Positions 20,269 to 29,505 of a stretch of 64,000 nt of DNA are shown piece after piece (position 1 is the stretch's first letter; each line of letters begins with the position of its first letter). The DNA comes from Paraburkholderia eburnea. Its GTDB lineage: Bacteria; Pseudomonadota; Gammaproteobacteria; Burkholderiales; Burkholderiaceae. The notes under the pieces were generated by a model that had not been told where the DNA came from, ran no database searches, and worked only from the letters and a program-made list of their open reading frames with translations. The stretch is from NCBI RefSeq assembly GCF_002917095.1, contig NZ_PQGA01000001.1, positions 806,001 through 870,000 of the forward strand, read 5' to 3'. The translations under genes and the position numbers were made by a program.

Positions 20269-23166
20269 TTAATCCCCCGCGCGCGAAGCCCGGCGACGCG
20301 CTGCCGCAGGACGCGCCGTGCGCGTGGCCGACGGTGCGCTGGTCGTGCGCGCGCCGCGTGCGGCGGATGCTTTCGTCGCAGGCGCCTTCGGTTCGGGCGC
20401 CGCGACCGCGTGCGCTGCCGCCGCTGCGGCCGCCTTCACCTTCGGGGCCGGACGAGCCGCGCGCCTGGGCTTCTCCACCACTGCGGGCGCGGGGGGTTCG
20501 GCCGCGGTGGCCGTCGCGGTTGGTGCGCGCGTGCGAGTGCGCGACGGTGCGGCAGGCGCATCGACGTGCGCGGCAGAAGCCGTGGACGCCGAAGCCGGCG
20601 CAGCGCCCTGGGAACCCGCGCCCGACTTGCCGCCTTCGCTGCCCCCGGCGCTCCCCGCACCGCCGCTTCCAGGGGGCGGCGGCAGCGCTTCCTTCTCGCT
20701 GCCAGGCTCGACGCCCAGCACACGCTGCACTTCGGCAAAACGCTCGGCGCGTTCGCCTTCGAGCGGCTCCTGCGCGGTCGCCACCTGATACACCACGGCC
20801 AGCAGCGTGCGGCGCGTGCGCGCGTCCGGCACGAGACCCGGCAGCGCTTCGATCGCCGCTTGCGCATCGAGCTGCACGATCGCCCCCTGACGGCGCGCCG
20901 CTTCCTTGAGTTCGGCAATGCTCGGCTGGTTCTCGCCCAGATATTCGCGGCCCAGCTCACGCATGCGCTGGAACGGACGGTACTGTACGACGTGCATTTC
21001 GTCGGCGAGGTAGGCCAGGATGCGCATGAACGCATCGAGCAGCGTGCCGTCCTGCAAATGCGCGCGCGCCGCGCGCAGACGCGTCTGCGCGAGTTCCTTG
21101 CGCAGCGCCGTGAGCGGCGGCGCGATCGGATCGAGCGGCGAATTGGGCGCGACGCCCACCCACGCCTGCACCCACGGCGCCGTGTAGAGGCTGTAGAAGG
21201 TGCGTTCGCCCCATGCGTCGCGCGCATCGCGGTACGCGTCCCACGCGCCCTCGATGCTCGCCGACACCTGCTTTTCGATCAGCGTGAACGGATTGTCCGG
21301 CGCGGCGGGCTTGCGATGCGCGCGCACCGCATCGGCGACGGCGGGCAACACGCCCAGCACCGGATTGGCATCGCTGAACACGCTGCGCTCCACGCGCGAC
21401 GGATGCGTCTCGCGCAGCACATGCGCCGTGAGCGCGTTGCTCGATCCCCGCACGATCGGCGAAACAAACAGATCGTAGAGACGCTGGTTGTTCTCGGCGA
21501 AACGGCGCACGACTTCGAACGGCTGCTCGTCGTCCCGCCCATCGTCGAGCGCGAGCACGTCGTCGATCGTGCGGCGCTCGAAGCGGATCTCGTAACGCCC
21601 TTCGAGCGCTTCAAGACGGCCCGCGTCCGGCGTCGAGTCGGTGATCTTCGCTTCGTAGAGTCCCGGCGGCAGCACGTCGATCAGATCGAGCGCCGAAAAT
21701 AGTTCGGTGTGCTCCTTATTCGCCACGCTCGCCGATACGAAAATGCCCAGATGTCCCACCTTGTCGTGCAGGCAATAGACGATCACCTGTTCGTTGGCGA
21801 CGATTTCATCGACGCTCGCGTACAGATCGGGAATCCAGTTGAGCGCCTGTTGCGGCGGCGTGATGTTGTCGCCCCACGACGCCAGCACGATGATCGGCGT
21901 GCGGATGTTGCGCAGATCCACCGGCGCGCGCGCATTCTTCGCGTACACCTCGTTGCGCGTGAGGTGATTGCCGACGAACAGGTTCTGCACGATCCAGTCG
22001 ATTTCCGCCCGATTGAGCTGGAAATGGCCGCCCCACCAGCGCTCGAATTCGAGGAAGCGCTCGCGCTCCGTATCGACGCGCGCGTAGAGGTTGTAGAGCT
22101 TGCCCCAGAACGTGTTGGCGGGATTCAGATTCTCGAAGTTCTGCACCAGATACGCGCCGTCGAAGTGGCCATCGCCCAGATCGGCGGCCAGCGACGACGC
22201 CCAGGAACCGCCCAGCAAGCCGCCCGAATAACGCATGGGGTTCTTGCCGCGCACGCCGGCCCAATACGAAAGCGGCGAGCCTGCCAGCATCAGCGGGCCA
22301 ACCAGCGAAGGCGCGGACGCCGCGAGCAGCGCTGCCGCCCAGCCGCCCTGGCAGTTGCCGATCACGAACGGCAGACCGTCCGCGTCGGCGTGCAGTTCAC
22401 GCACCTTGCGCAGGAACACGGCTTCGGCCTTGCCGACCGACTCGATCGTCTGCGTTTCGGTCGGCACGGGGAAGAAGGTCACGAAGTAGCAAGGGTGCCC
22501 CTTGCGCAGCGCGATGCCCACCTCGCTGTCCATCTTGAAGCCCGCGATGCCGGGGCCGTGCCCCGCGCGCGGATCGATCACGACGAACGGACGCATACGC
22601 GCATCGGTCTGCACGCCCTCTTCGGGCTTGATGCGCAGGAGTGCGTAATTGCACGGATCCTCGAGTTCGCGGCCATCGACGATCACGTCGTAGTCGAACG
22701 CGAGCACCGGCGGCATACCCGCTTTTTCGTGGATATACGTCTGGTTGCCGCGCTCGCGCAGCACGTCGAGAAACAGCACACTGCGCTGCCACGCGTCGAA
22801 CAGGTAGTCGAACAGCGGCTGGATCGCGGCGGGCGCGGCATCGGGCAGTTTCGGCGCGGCGGGCAGGCTGGCCCCCGCCGTGGCTTCGCACGTCGGCGCG
22901 AAACCGCTGAATCCCGAGGCCTGCGAGATCGCCGTCTGCCACGCATTGCCGAGCACGTTGCTCAGCGCGGACTGCGCGGCTTCGGCCGATTCGGCGAACG
23001 CATCGGCGATGGGCTGGAAAGGTGGAAGCGTCTGAAAGGCGGGGAAAGACGAAAGCGGCCAGAGGGGCCAGAACGGCGAGGCCGCAGCGGAAGCCGCCGC
23101 AGTGGCGGGCGAAGCGGTGGACGAAGTTGCAGACGAGGAAGCGGGCGAAAGGGCGGAAACTGCCAC
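20269..23166 (-). CDS. DUF3141 protein, PHA-synthase-like alpha/beta hydrolase with basic tail
   Basis: This is about 965 residues from a GTG at 23166, which has AAAGGAG nine bases upstream; an ATG at 23211 would add 15 residues. An alpha/beta-hydrolase core (about 150-500) has the elbow G-N-C-Q-G-G with Cys272 in the nucleophile place, as in PhaC polyhydroxyalkanoate synthases. Asp433 (SWGDNITPP) and His472 (KVGHLGIF) complete a triad. A helical region follows (about 500-850). The last ~110 residues are low-complexity Ala/Pro/Lys/Arg, like histone-H1-type tails. The neighbours fabI, pta and ackA suggest a role in acyl or acetyl storage. DUF3141 itself has no proven reaction. Confidence 0.8.
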   Translation of the reverse strand: MAVSALSPASSSATSSTASPATAAASAAASPFWPLWPLSSFPAFQTLPPFQPIADAFAESAEAAQSALSNVLGNAWQTAISQASGFSGFAPTCEATAGASLPAAPKLPDAAPAAIQPLFDYLFDAWQRSVLFLDVLRERGNQTYIHEKAGMPPVLAFDYDVIVDGRELEDPCNYALLRIKPEEGVQTDARMRPFVVIDPRAGHGPGIAGFKMDSEVGIALRKGHPCYFVTFFPVPTETQTIESVGKAEAVFLRKVRELHADADGLPFVIGNCQGGWAAALLAASAPSLVGPLMLAGSPLSYWAGVRGKNPMRYSGGLLGGSWASSLAADLGDGHFDGAYLVQNFENLNPANTFWGKLYNLYARVDTERERFLEFERWWGGHFQLNRAEIDWIVQNLFVGNHLTRNEVYAKNARAPVDLRNIRTPIIVLASWGDNITPPQQALNWIPDLYASVDEIVANEQVIVYCLHDKVGHLGIFVSASVANKEHTELFSALDLIDVLPPGLYEAKITDSTPDAGRLEALEGRYEIRFERRTIDDVLALDDGRDDEQPFEVVRRFAENNQRLYDLFVSPIVRGSSNALTAHVLRETHPSRVERSVFSDANPVLGVLPAVADAVRAHRKPAAPDNPFTLIEKQVSASIEGAWDAYRDARDAWGERTFYSLYTAPWVQAWVGVAPNSPLDPIAPPLTALRKELAQTRLRAARAHLQDGTLLDAFMRILAYLADEMHVVQYRPFQRMRELGREYLGENQPSIAELKEAARRQGAIVQLDAQAAIEALPGLVPDARTRRTLLAVVYQVATAQEPLEGERAERFAEVQRVLGVEPGSEKEALPPPPGSGGAGSAGGSEGGKSGAGSQGAAPASASTASAAHVDAPAAPSRTRTRAPTATATAAEPPAPAVVEKPRRAARPAPKVKAAAAAAAHAVAAPEPKAPATKASAARGARTTSAPSATRTARPAAARRRASRAGD

Positions 23167-23308
23167 GACACGAATCTCCTTTAACGGGGCGCGCGTCGCG
23201 CAGCCAGTCAAAACACAGGCGAGCGCACGCGGCAGTCATGCTGCACTGCAAAAGTCCAATCTAGGCAGCGCCTCGCCGAAAGTCAAGGCGGGCCGGATCG
23301 CACTGCGG

Positions 23309-23329
23309 GATCATGAGCAATGCATGATC
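23309..23329. promoter_or_regulatory. Inverted repeat between divergent DUF3141 and pta genes
   Basis: GATCATG (23309-23315) and CATGATC (23323-23329) form a perfect 7-bp inverted repeat with a 7-base spacer, about 140 bases upstream of the DUF3141 start in the 435-base gap to pta. This is the size of a dimeric regulator site and could control both arms of the cluster. No canonical FNR box (TTGAT-N4-ATCAA) is seen in the gap, and nothing else in it is recognised. Confidence 0.4.
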
Positions 23330-23601
23330 GCGCCGCGCCGTGAATGCGGCGTGACAGAAGCCTGTCGACGCGCGCGACGCTTTGTAGCATGGCCCCCGCG
23401 AGACCTGCGCGCAATCATGCGTCACGCATGTGGACAACGGCCGCCGCGCACTTTCGGCGCTGGGCGAGGCGGGCTGGACTACACTATTGGCGCTTTGCGC
23501 GGCGCAGCATGACCGCGCCGAAGTGCGGCCCCGCGTGCTCTCAGGCGTGGCCCAGGCCGTCGTCACATTCGCGTTCGAACATGCATTGCGTGGAGCCTGA
23601 A

Positions 23602-24543
23602 ATGACTGCAACGCCCGACAAGTACTCGATCCTGCTGACGCGCTGCGCGGGTCTTGCGCCCGTGCCCACGGCCGTCGCCCATCCCTGCGACGTGTCGTCG
23701 CTCACGGGCGCGATCGACGCCGCCAATCTCGGCCTGATCGCACCGATCCTCGTCGGCCCGGAAGGCAAAATCCGCTCGGTCGCGCAGGAAGCGAATCTCT
23801 CGCTCGACAACGTGGTGATCGTCGATGCGCCGCACAGCCATGCGGCCGCCGCGCGCGCCGTGCTCGCGGTGCGATCGGGCGAAGCCGAACTGCTCATGAA
23901 GGGCAGCCTGCACACCGACGAACTGCTGCACGAAGTGGCGTCCGGCACGAACGGCCTGCGCACGGAACGACGCCTTTCGCATGTGTTCGCGATGGACGTG
24001 CCGAGGTATCACAAGCCGCTTTTCATCACCGACGCCGCCGTCAACATCTTCCCCAAGCTCGCCGACAAGGCCGATATCGTGCGCAATGCGATCGATCTCG
24101 TGCAGGCGCTCGGCATTGCCACGCCGAAGGTGGCGATCCTTGCGGCGGTCGAAACGGTCTCCGACAAGATGCCCTCGACGATCGACGCCGCCGCGCTGTG
24201 CAAGATGGCCGATCGCGGCCAGATCACGGGCGGCCTGCTCGACGGTCCGCTGGCCTTCGACAACGCCATCAGCGCCGAGGCCGCGCGCATCAAGGGCATC
24301 CATTCGCCGGTCGCGGGCGACCCCGACATCCTGCTCGTGCCCGACCTCGAAGCGGGCAACATGCTCGCCAAGCAACTGACCTTTCTCGCGGGCGCGGGAG
24401 CCGCGGGCATCGTGCTGGGCGCGCGCGTGCCCATCATCCTCACGAGCCGCGCCGATACCGTGCGCTCACGCATCGGCAGTTGCGCGATCGCCGTGCTGCT
24501 CGCGCATGCGCGTCGCGCGCGCCAGAACGCGGAGGTGCTGTAA
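23602..24543 (+). CDS. pta: Phosphate acetyltransferase, short PTA_PTB type
   Basis: This 313-residue enzyme of the phosphate acetyl/butyryl transferase family moves an acetyl (or short acyl) group between CoA and phosphate. The whole chain is one PTA_PTB domain: LIAPILVGPEGKI near the start, LLMKGSLHTDELL in the middle, then ITDAAVNIFPKL and GGLLDGPLAFDNAI. Relatives are often labelled bifunctional enoyl-CoA hydratase/phosphate acetyltransferase, but no MaoC-type hydratase domain is present here. The ackA ATG follows its TAA directly, so acetyl phosphate passes to acetate kinase. An ATG at 23581 is a weaker alternative start. Confidence 0.9.
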   Translation: MTATPDKYSILLTRCAGLAPVPTAVAHPCDVSSLTGAIDAANLGLIAPILVGPEGKIRSVAQEANLSLDNVVIVDAPHSHAAAARAVLAVRSGEAELLMKGSLHTDELLHEVASGTNGLRTERRLSHVFAMDVPRYHKPLFITDAAVNIFPKLADKADIVRNAIDLVQALGIATPKVAILAAVETVSDKMPSTIDAAALCKMADRGQITGGLLDGPLAFDNAISAEAARIKGIHSPVAGDPDILLVPDLEAGNMLAKQLTFLAGAGAAGIVLGARVPIILTSRADTVRSRIGSCAIAVLLAHARRARQNAEVL

Positions 24544-25809
24544 ATGAGCGTCGATACGAGCGTGGCCCCCTCGCACGCGGCTCACCACAACGGCGAAGGC
24601 CAGATCGTGCTGGTCGTCAACGCCGGTTCGTCGAGCATCAAGTGCTCGGTGTATCGCGTGATCGACGATCCGAATGTGGCGAGCGGCGCGCGGGCGATAC
24701 ACGGCGCGGGCGGCCAGATCGAGGGCATCGGCGTGGCGCCGCGTGTGGAAGCGCATATGGCCGACGGCCGCCTGATCGTCGACGAGAAGTTTCCCGTCGC
24801 TCAGGTCGCCGATCACGACGCCGCGTTCCGCCTGCTGCGCCTCGTGCTCGCCGTGGGTCTGCGCGATACGCCGCCCGCCGCGATCGGCCATCGCGTCGTG
24901 CATGGCGGCGCGCACTTCAAGGACGCCACCCTCATCGACGACCAGGTGATCGCCGAACTCGACGCGCTCACGCCGCTTGCGCCGCTGCATCAGCCGCACA
25001 ATCTCGCGGCGATCCGCGCGGTGCGCATCGCCGCGCCCGAGCTGCCGCAGGTGGCCTGCTTCGACACGGCGTTTCACACGGGCAACGATGTCATGGCGCA
25101 GCTCTTCGCGCTGCCGTATCACTACTACGAGGAAGGCATCCGCCGCTACGGCTTTCATGGCCTCTCGTACGAGTACATCGCGCATCATCTGCACGAAGTC
25201 GCGCCCGATATCGCGCGCGGGCGCGTGGTGGTCGCGCATCTGGGCAACGGCGCGAGCCTGTGCGCCATGAAAGACGGCAAGAGCGTGGAGACGACCATGG
25301 GGCTGACCGCGCTCGACGGCCTGCCGATGGGCACGCGTTGCGGCGCGCTCGATGCGGGCGCGGTGCTGTGGATGATGGAGCGCGGCATGGGCCACGACGA
25401 GATCCAGAAGCTGCTGTATCACGACTCGGGACTCAAGGGCCTGTCCGGCGTGAGCAGCGACATGCGCGAGCTGCTGGCAAGCGACAGCGCGCAGGCGAAG
25501 CTTGCGATCGACTACTACACGTACCGGATCGCGCAGGAAGTGGGTAAGCTCGCCGTGGTGCTGGGCGGGCTGGATGCGCTGGTGTTTACTGCCGGTATCG
25601 GCGAGCACTCACCGCAGATTCGTGCGCAGGCGTGCGAGCGGCTTGCGCCGCTATTCGGCATCGTGCTGGACACGCAGGCCAACGATGCCGGCAAGGAGCG
25701 CGTGTCCGCGCGTGACAGCCGTGTGCCGGTGTTTGCGGTGCGCACCGACGAGGAAGGCATGATCGCGCTGCATACCGCGCGATTGCTGCGTAACGCGCGC
25801 GCTCACTGA
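24544..25809 (+). CDS. ackA: Acetate kinase
   Basis: This 421-residue ASKHA-fold kinase interconverts acetyl phosphate + ADP with acetate + ATP. The acetokinase signature is at the N-terminus (VLVVNAGSSSIKCSVY). RRYGFHGLSYEYIA carries the catalytic region, then VAHLGNGASL, with VFTAGIGEHSPQIR near the C-terminus. It starts immediately after the pta stop codon, a tight operon. Together the pair makes ATP from acetyl-CoA, or activates acetate, typically under overflow or oxygen limitation. Confidence 0.95.
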   Translation: MSVDTSVAPSHAAHHNGEGQIVLVVNAGSSSIKCSVYRVIDDPNVASGARAIHGAGGQIEGIGVAPRVEAHMADGRLIVDEKFPVAQVADHDAAFRLLRLVLAVGLRDTPPAAIGHRVVHGGAHFKDATLIDDQVIAELDALTPLAPLHQPHNLAAIRAVRIAAPELPQVACFDTAFHTGNDVMAQLFALPYHYYEEGIRRYGFHGLSYEYIAHHLHEVAPDIARGRVVVAHLGNGASLCAMKDGKSVETTMGLTALDGLPMGTRCGALDAGAVLWMMERGMGHDEIQKLLYHDSGLKGLSGVSSDMRELLASDSAQAKLAIDYYTYRIAQEVGKLAVVLGGLDALVFTAGIGEHSPQIRAQACERLAPLFGIVLDTQANDAGKERVSARDSRVPVFAVRTDEEGMIALHTARLLRNARAH

Positions 25810-25857
25810 ACGCTAAAGCGCCAAAGCACGAAAGCAGCACGAAACGCCCGCTGAAAA

Positions 25858-26508
25858 TCAGGCGTATTTCAGTCGCGCCTCGATAGTGTTAGTGTGCGCA
25901 ACGCCTGCATCGGAGTCGTCGGCACCGGCTGCGTCGTCCTCGTCGCGCAACCGGCGCGGCGCCTCGCAATGCACGAGCGTATCGACGAAATACTTCGCGC
26001 GCGGCCACGGCCCGAAACCTGCCGCCGTGTTGATGTGACCCGCATCGCCGAGATTCACGAACGCGCTGCCCAGTTGTTGCGAGAGACGCTGCGCGCCGTC
26101 GAGCGACATCCACGGGTCCGTTTCGCTGCCGATCAGGATCGACGGCACACTCAGGCGGCGAGGCTCGAACGGTCCCGCAAAGCGAAACTTCTCCGGGCTC
26201 GCGGGCGCGACGAACAGCACGCCCGCCACGTCGGCGCTCAACAAGCCCTGTTGCAGCGCGTAAGCCGTCACGAGGCAGCCGAAGCTGTGCGCCGCGAGCA
26301 GGAACGGCCCGCGTTCGCGCGCGAGCAATTGCGCGAGCGAGCGGCTCCATACCGCCAGATCGGGCGCATCCCAATCGTCCTGTTCGACGCGCAGCGAGCG
26401 CGCGAACTGGCGCTCCAGCCAGCTTTGCCAATGCGCCCCGTCGCTGCCGTGCAGGCCCGGCACGGTGACGAGTCTCGGCGGCCAACGTGATTGTGCGCAC
26501 GAAAGCAT
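25858..26508 (-). CDS. RBBP9/YdeN family alpha/beta hydrolase
   Basis: This is a 216-residue serine hydrolase. TVPGLHGSDGAHWQSWLE is the family opening, the nucleophile Ser lies in AAHSFGC, the acid in GSETDPWMS, and the base His in GDAGHINTAAGFGPWP, a very typical RBBP9 C-terminal motif. The tail after it is unusually long and acidic (DEDDAAGADDSDAG). Substrates of this family are mostly unknown. ATG 26508 is chosen because residues before it do not match the family. The gene is convergent with ackA and divergent from ghrA. Confidence 0.85.
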   Translation of the reverse strand: MLSCAQSRWPPRLVTVPGLHGSDGAHWQSWLERQFARSLRVEQDDWDAPDLAVWSRSLAQLLARERGPFLLAAHSFGCLVTAYALQQGLLSADVAGVLFVAPASPEKFRFAGPFEPRRLSVPSILIGSETDPWMSLDGAQRLSQQLGSAFVNLGDAGHINTAAGFGPWPRAKYFVDTLVHCEAPRRLRDEDDAAGADDSDAGVAHTNTIEARLKYA

Positions 26509-26781
26509 GATTTTTTCCTCGCTTCGACGGATCGTGGAGCGATTGTGATCTGCACCGCGCGCGCGCCGAACCAATTTTTTTTGCTTAGCTTTTTCGCGGC
26601 CCCGCGATGGTGCGGTGCGGGGCGTGGTGGATTCGGCTTTCACCGAGAAAGCGCGGCGGCTTCGGGCACGAAAAAGTAGAATGTGACGGATCCGGGGACT
26701 CATTCGCGTCAATTCGCCCTATCGCCACCTCAGGCCACATCAAGCCACCTCAAGCGGCGATTTCGAGGAAAACGTATCACG

Positions 26782-27732
26782 ATGAAAATTCTGTTCTGGC
26801 TCCCGCAGTCCGATGCTTCCGCCTGGCTCGCCGCCCTCACGCGCGCCCTGCCCGACGCCGAACTGCGCGAATGGCAGCCCGGCGACACCGCCCCCGCCGA
26901 TTTCGCCGTCGTCTGGCATCCGCCGCGCGAGATGTTCGCCGCGCCCCGCGGGCTGCGTGCGATCTTCAACCTGGGCGCGGGCGTCGATGCGATCCTCGCG
27001 CTGGAACGCGAGCATCCCGGCACGCTGCCGCAAGATGCGCTGCTCGTGCGTCTCGAAGATTCGGGCATGGCGCCGCAGATGGCCGAATACGTGCAATACG
27101 CGGTGCTGCGCTATCTGCGCCGCTTCGACGACTACGCGCGGCAGCAGGCGCGCAGCGAATGGCATGTGCTCGCGCCGCATCCGCTCGAAACCTTTACGGT
27201 CGGCGTGCTCGGCCTGGGCGTGCTGGGCGCGCGAGTCGCGCGCGCCGTGGCCTCGCTCGGCGTGCCGGTGCGCGGGTTTTCGCGCAGCGCGAAAGCGATC
27301 GAAGGCATCGAAACTTTCTCGGGCGAATTGCGCAGTCCACAATTCGATGCCTTTCTCGACGACGTGAAAGTGCTCGTGAACCTGCTGCCCGCCACGCCCG
27401 ATACGGAGGACGTGCTCGACGCGGCCACCTTCGGCAAGCTCGCGCGCGGCGCGTATGTCGTCAACGTCGCACGCGGCACGCATCTGGTCGAACAGGACCT
27501 GCTCGACGCGCTGGCGACCGGCACGCTCGCGGCGGCCACGCTCGACGTGTTCCGCACCGAGCCACTGCCGCCCGCCCATCCGTTCTGGCAAGAGCCGCGC
27601 ATCACGATCACGCCGCATAGCTCGGCGCTCACGCTGCGCGACGAAGCGGTCTCGCAGATCGCGGACAAGATCGAGACGCTCGCGCGCGGTGAAACCGTGA
27701 GCGGCGTCGTGCACATCAAGCGCGGCTATTGA
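26782..27732 (+). CDS. ghrA: Glyoxylate/hydroxypyruvate reductase A
   Basis: This 316-residue D-2-hydroxyacid dehydrogenase reduces glyoxylate or hydroxypyruvate with NADPH. The cofactor loop is GLGVLGARVARAVASLG, with FSRS after it, where Arg favours NADPH. The catalytic Arg lies in VNVARGTHLVE, Glu in DVFRTEPLPP, and His in TPHSSALT. Length and motifs match GhrA. ATG 26782 is preceded by a GAGGAAAAC ribosome-like site. HMG-CoA lyase follows after 52 bases and may be co-transcribed. Confidence 0.9.
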   Translation: MKILFWLPQSDASAWLAALTRALPDAELREWQPGDTAPADFAVVWHPPREMFAAPRGLRAIFNLGAGVDAILALEREHPGTLPQDALLVRLEDSGMAPQMAEYVQYAVLRYLRRFDDYARQQARSEWHVLAPHPLETFTVGVLGLGVLGARVARAVASLGVPVRGFSRSAKAIEGIETFSGELRSPQFDAFLDDVKVLVNLLPATPDTEDVLDAATFGKLARGAYVVNVARGTHLVEQDLLDALATGTLAAATLDVFRTEPLPPAHPFWQEPRITITPHSSALTLRDEAVSQIADKIETLARGETVSGVVHIKRGY

Positions 27733-27784
27733 GCGCGGGTTTGCCTCGGGAAAAATCAGGAAAAGACAAAATCAGGAGACGAAG

Positions 27785-28714
27785 ATGGCATCAAACACCC
27801 TACCCGGCGCGGTCAAGATCGTTGAAGTCGGCCCGCGCGACGGTCTGCAAAACGAAAAGGAATTCGTGCCCACTCACGTGAAGATCGAACTGATCGACCG
27901 TCTCACGCAGGCAGGCTTCGCGAATATCGAAGCGGCGTCGTTCGTCTCGCCGAAATGGGTTCCGCAAATGGCCGATGGCGCGCAGGTCATGGACGGCATC
28001 GCGCGCCGCGAAGGCGCGATCTATTCGGCGCTCACGCCGAATCTGCGCGGCTTCGAAGGCGCACTCGCCGCGCGCGCCGACGAAATCGTGATCTTCGGCG
28101 CCGCGAGCGAAGCGTTCTCGCAGAAGAACATCAACTGCTCGATCGCCGAAAGCATCGAACGTTTCGCACCGGTGGCCGAAGCGGCGAAGGCCAATGGCGT
28201 GCGCATTCGCGGCAGCGTGTCGTGCTCGTTCGGCTGTCCGTATCAGGGCGAGGTGGCGGTGGAGTCGGTAGTGGACGTGGTGCAGCGCTTCGCCGCGCTC
28301 GGCTGCGACGAGATCGATATCGCCGACACCATCGGCGTGGGCACCGCGAAGCGCGTGCACGAAGTATTCGACGCCGTGCTGAAGGTGTTCCCGCGCGAGC
28401 GTCTTTCGGGCCACTTCCACGACACCTACGGCCAGGCGCTCGCGAACATCTACGCCGCGCTCGAAGAAGGCATCGCGATCTTTCACGCGTCGGTGGCGGG
28501 TCTGGGCGGCTGCCCCTATGCGAAGGGCGCAACCGGCAACGTCGCGACCGAAGACGTGCTGTATCTGCTGAACGGCCTCGGCATTCATACGGGCGTCGAT
28601 CTCGGCCAGGTGGTTGCCGCCGGCGATTTCATTTCGCGTGCGATCGGCCGCACCAACGTTTCGCGCGCGGGCAAGGCGCTGCTTGCCAAACAGAGCGCCG
28701 CCGCCTGTGCATGA
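27785..28714 (+). CDS. Hydroxymethylglutaryl-CoA lyase
   Basis: This 309-residue TIM-barrel enzyme splits HMG-CoA into acetyl-CoA and acetoacetate, the last step of leucine breakdown. VEVGPRDGLQNEKEF binds metal and substrate. GHFHDTYGQALAN supplies metal-binding His residues, and GLGGCPYAKGATGNVATEDV carries the signature Cys. Length matches the family. AGGAG precedes the ATG. No other leucine-degradation genes (liu) are adjacent; the following genes are a deacylase, DUF1289 and a MaoC hydratase. Confidence 0.93.
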   Translation: MASNTLPGAVKIVEVGPRDGLQNEKEFVPTHVKIELIDRLTQAGFANIEAASFVSPKWVPQMADGAQVMDGIARREGAIYSALTPNLRGFEGALAARADEIVIFGAASEAFSQKNINCSIAESIERFAPVAEAAKANGVRIRGSVSCSFGCPYQGEVAVESVVDVVQRFAALGCDEIDIADTIGVGTAKRVHEVFDAVLKVFPRERLSGHFHDTYGQALANIYAALEEGIAIFHASVAGLGGCPYAKGATGNVATEDVLYLLNGLGIHTGVDLGQVVAAGDFISRAIGRTNVSRAGKALLAKQSAAACA

Positions 28715-28751
28715 AACGGATACGATCCGTAGTACGAAGGAATACAAAGAC

Positions 28752-29273
28752 ATGACAGATACCCTCATCAATTCCGAAAAAGACGGCATCGAAGCCCTGC
28801 CCGACTCCGCGCGCCGCGTCGCGTTGCTGCTGCGCGAACAGGGCCATGCGAAGCCGGTCGTGCTGCTGCCCGAGACCGGCAAGACCTCGGCGGAAGCGGC
28901 TGCGGGCCTGGGCTGCGAAGTCGCGCAGATCGCCAAGTCGATCCTGTTTCGCCGCCGCAAGGACGACGCGCCCGTGCTCGTGATCGCCAGCGGCGCGAAC
29001 CGCGTGGACGAGAAGAAGGTCGAGGCGCACGTCGGCGAAATCGGCCGCGCCGATGCGAAATTCGTGCGCGAGATGACCGGCTACGCGATCGGCGGCGTGT
29101 GCCCGATCGGCCATGCCACCCGCCCGGTCACGCTGATCGACGCCGATCTGTTCGCGCTCGACAGCCTGTGGGCGGCGGCGGGTCATCCCCATGCGGTGTT
29201 CAATCTGTCGCCGCAGGAACTCGCGGCGATGACCGGCGCGCCGGTCGTGGATGTCGCGCTGCGTGAAGTCTGA
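28752..29273 (+). CDS. YbaK/EbsC family aminoacyl-tRNA deacylase
   Basis: This is a 173-residue free-standing editing-domain protein of the YbaK/ProX class, which removes wrong amino acids from tRNA. Typical elements are the Lys in AQIAKSILFRRRKDDAPVLV, the GANRVDEKKVE stretch, and GYAIGGVCPIGHA, which carries the conserved Gly-Gly-x-x-P-x-G-H. The ATG at 28752 follows the HMG-CoA lyase by 37 bases. Exact specificity (Cys-tRNA-Pro, Ala-tRNA-Pro or other) cannot be read from sequence. Confidence 0.88.
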   Translation: MTDTLINSEKDGIEALPDSARRVALLLREQGHAKPVVLLPETGKTSAEAAAGLGCEVAQIAKSILFRRRKDDAPVLVIASGANRVDEKKVEAHVGEIGRADAKFVREMTGYAIGGVCPIGHATRPVTLIDADLFALDSLWAAAGHPHAVFNLSPQELAAMTGAPVVDVALREV

Positions 29274-29280
29274 CGACGGC

Positions 29281-29505
29281 ATGAACACGCCTTCTCCCTG
29301 CATCAACGTGTGCCGCATGAACGAGGCCAGTGGCCTGTGCGAAGGGTGTCTGCGCACGATCGACGAAATCGCGTCGTGGTCCACGTTTGACGACGAAGCG
29401 AAGCACGCGGTGTGGGACGCAATCGAAATCCGCCACGCGCAATGGCTGGCGTTGCGTGATTCACAAAACGTTGCTTTCACAACGAAACAGGGAGACGCAG
29501 CATGA
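29281..29505 (+). CDS. DUF1289 domain-containing protein
   Basis: This 74-residue protein has the four-cysteine DUF1289 pattern CINVC...CEGCLRTIDEIASW, which probably binds zinc or an iron-sulfur cluster; that is inference from the Cys spacing. Its ATG lies 8 bases after the deacylase stop and its own stop overlaps the MaoC start (ATGA), so it is translationally coupled in an operon. An earlier in-frame start at 29251 would overlap the previous gene. Confidence 0.85.
   Translation: MNTPSPCINVCRMNEASGLCEGCLRTIDEIASWSTFDDEAKHAVWDAIEIRHAQWLALRDSQNVAFTTKQGDAA

Noticed and set aside
23344..23601. Longer N-terminus for the phosphate acetyltransferase
   Set aside because: The 86 upstream codons are Arg/Ala/Cys-rich with no family match and run through the divergent promoter region; ATG 23602 gives the standard family start.
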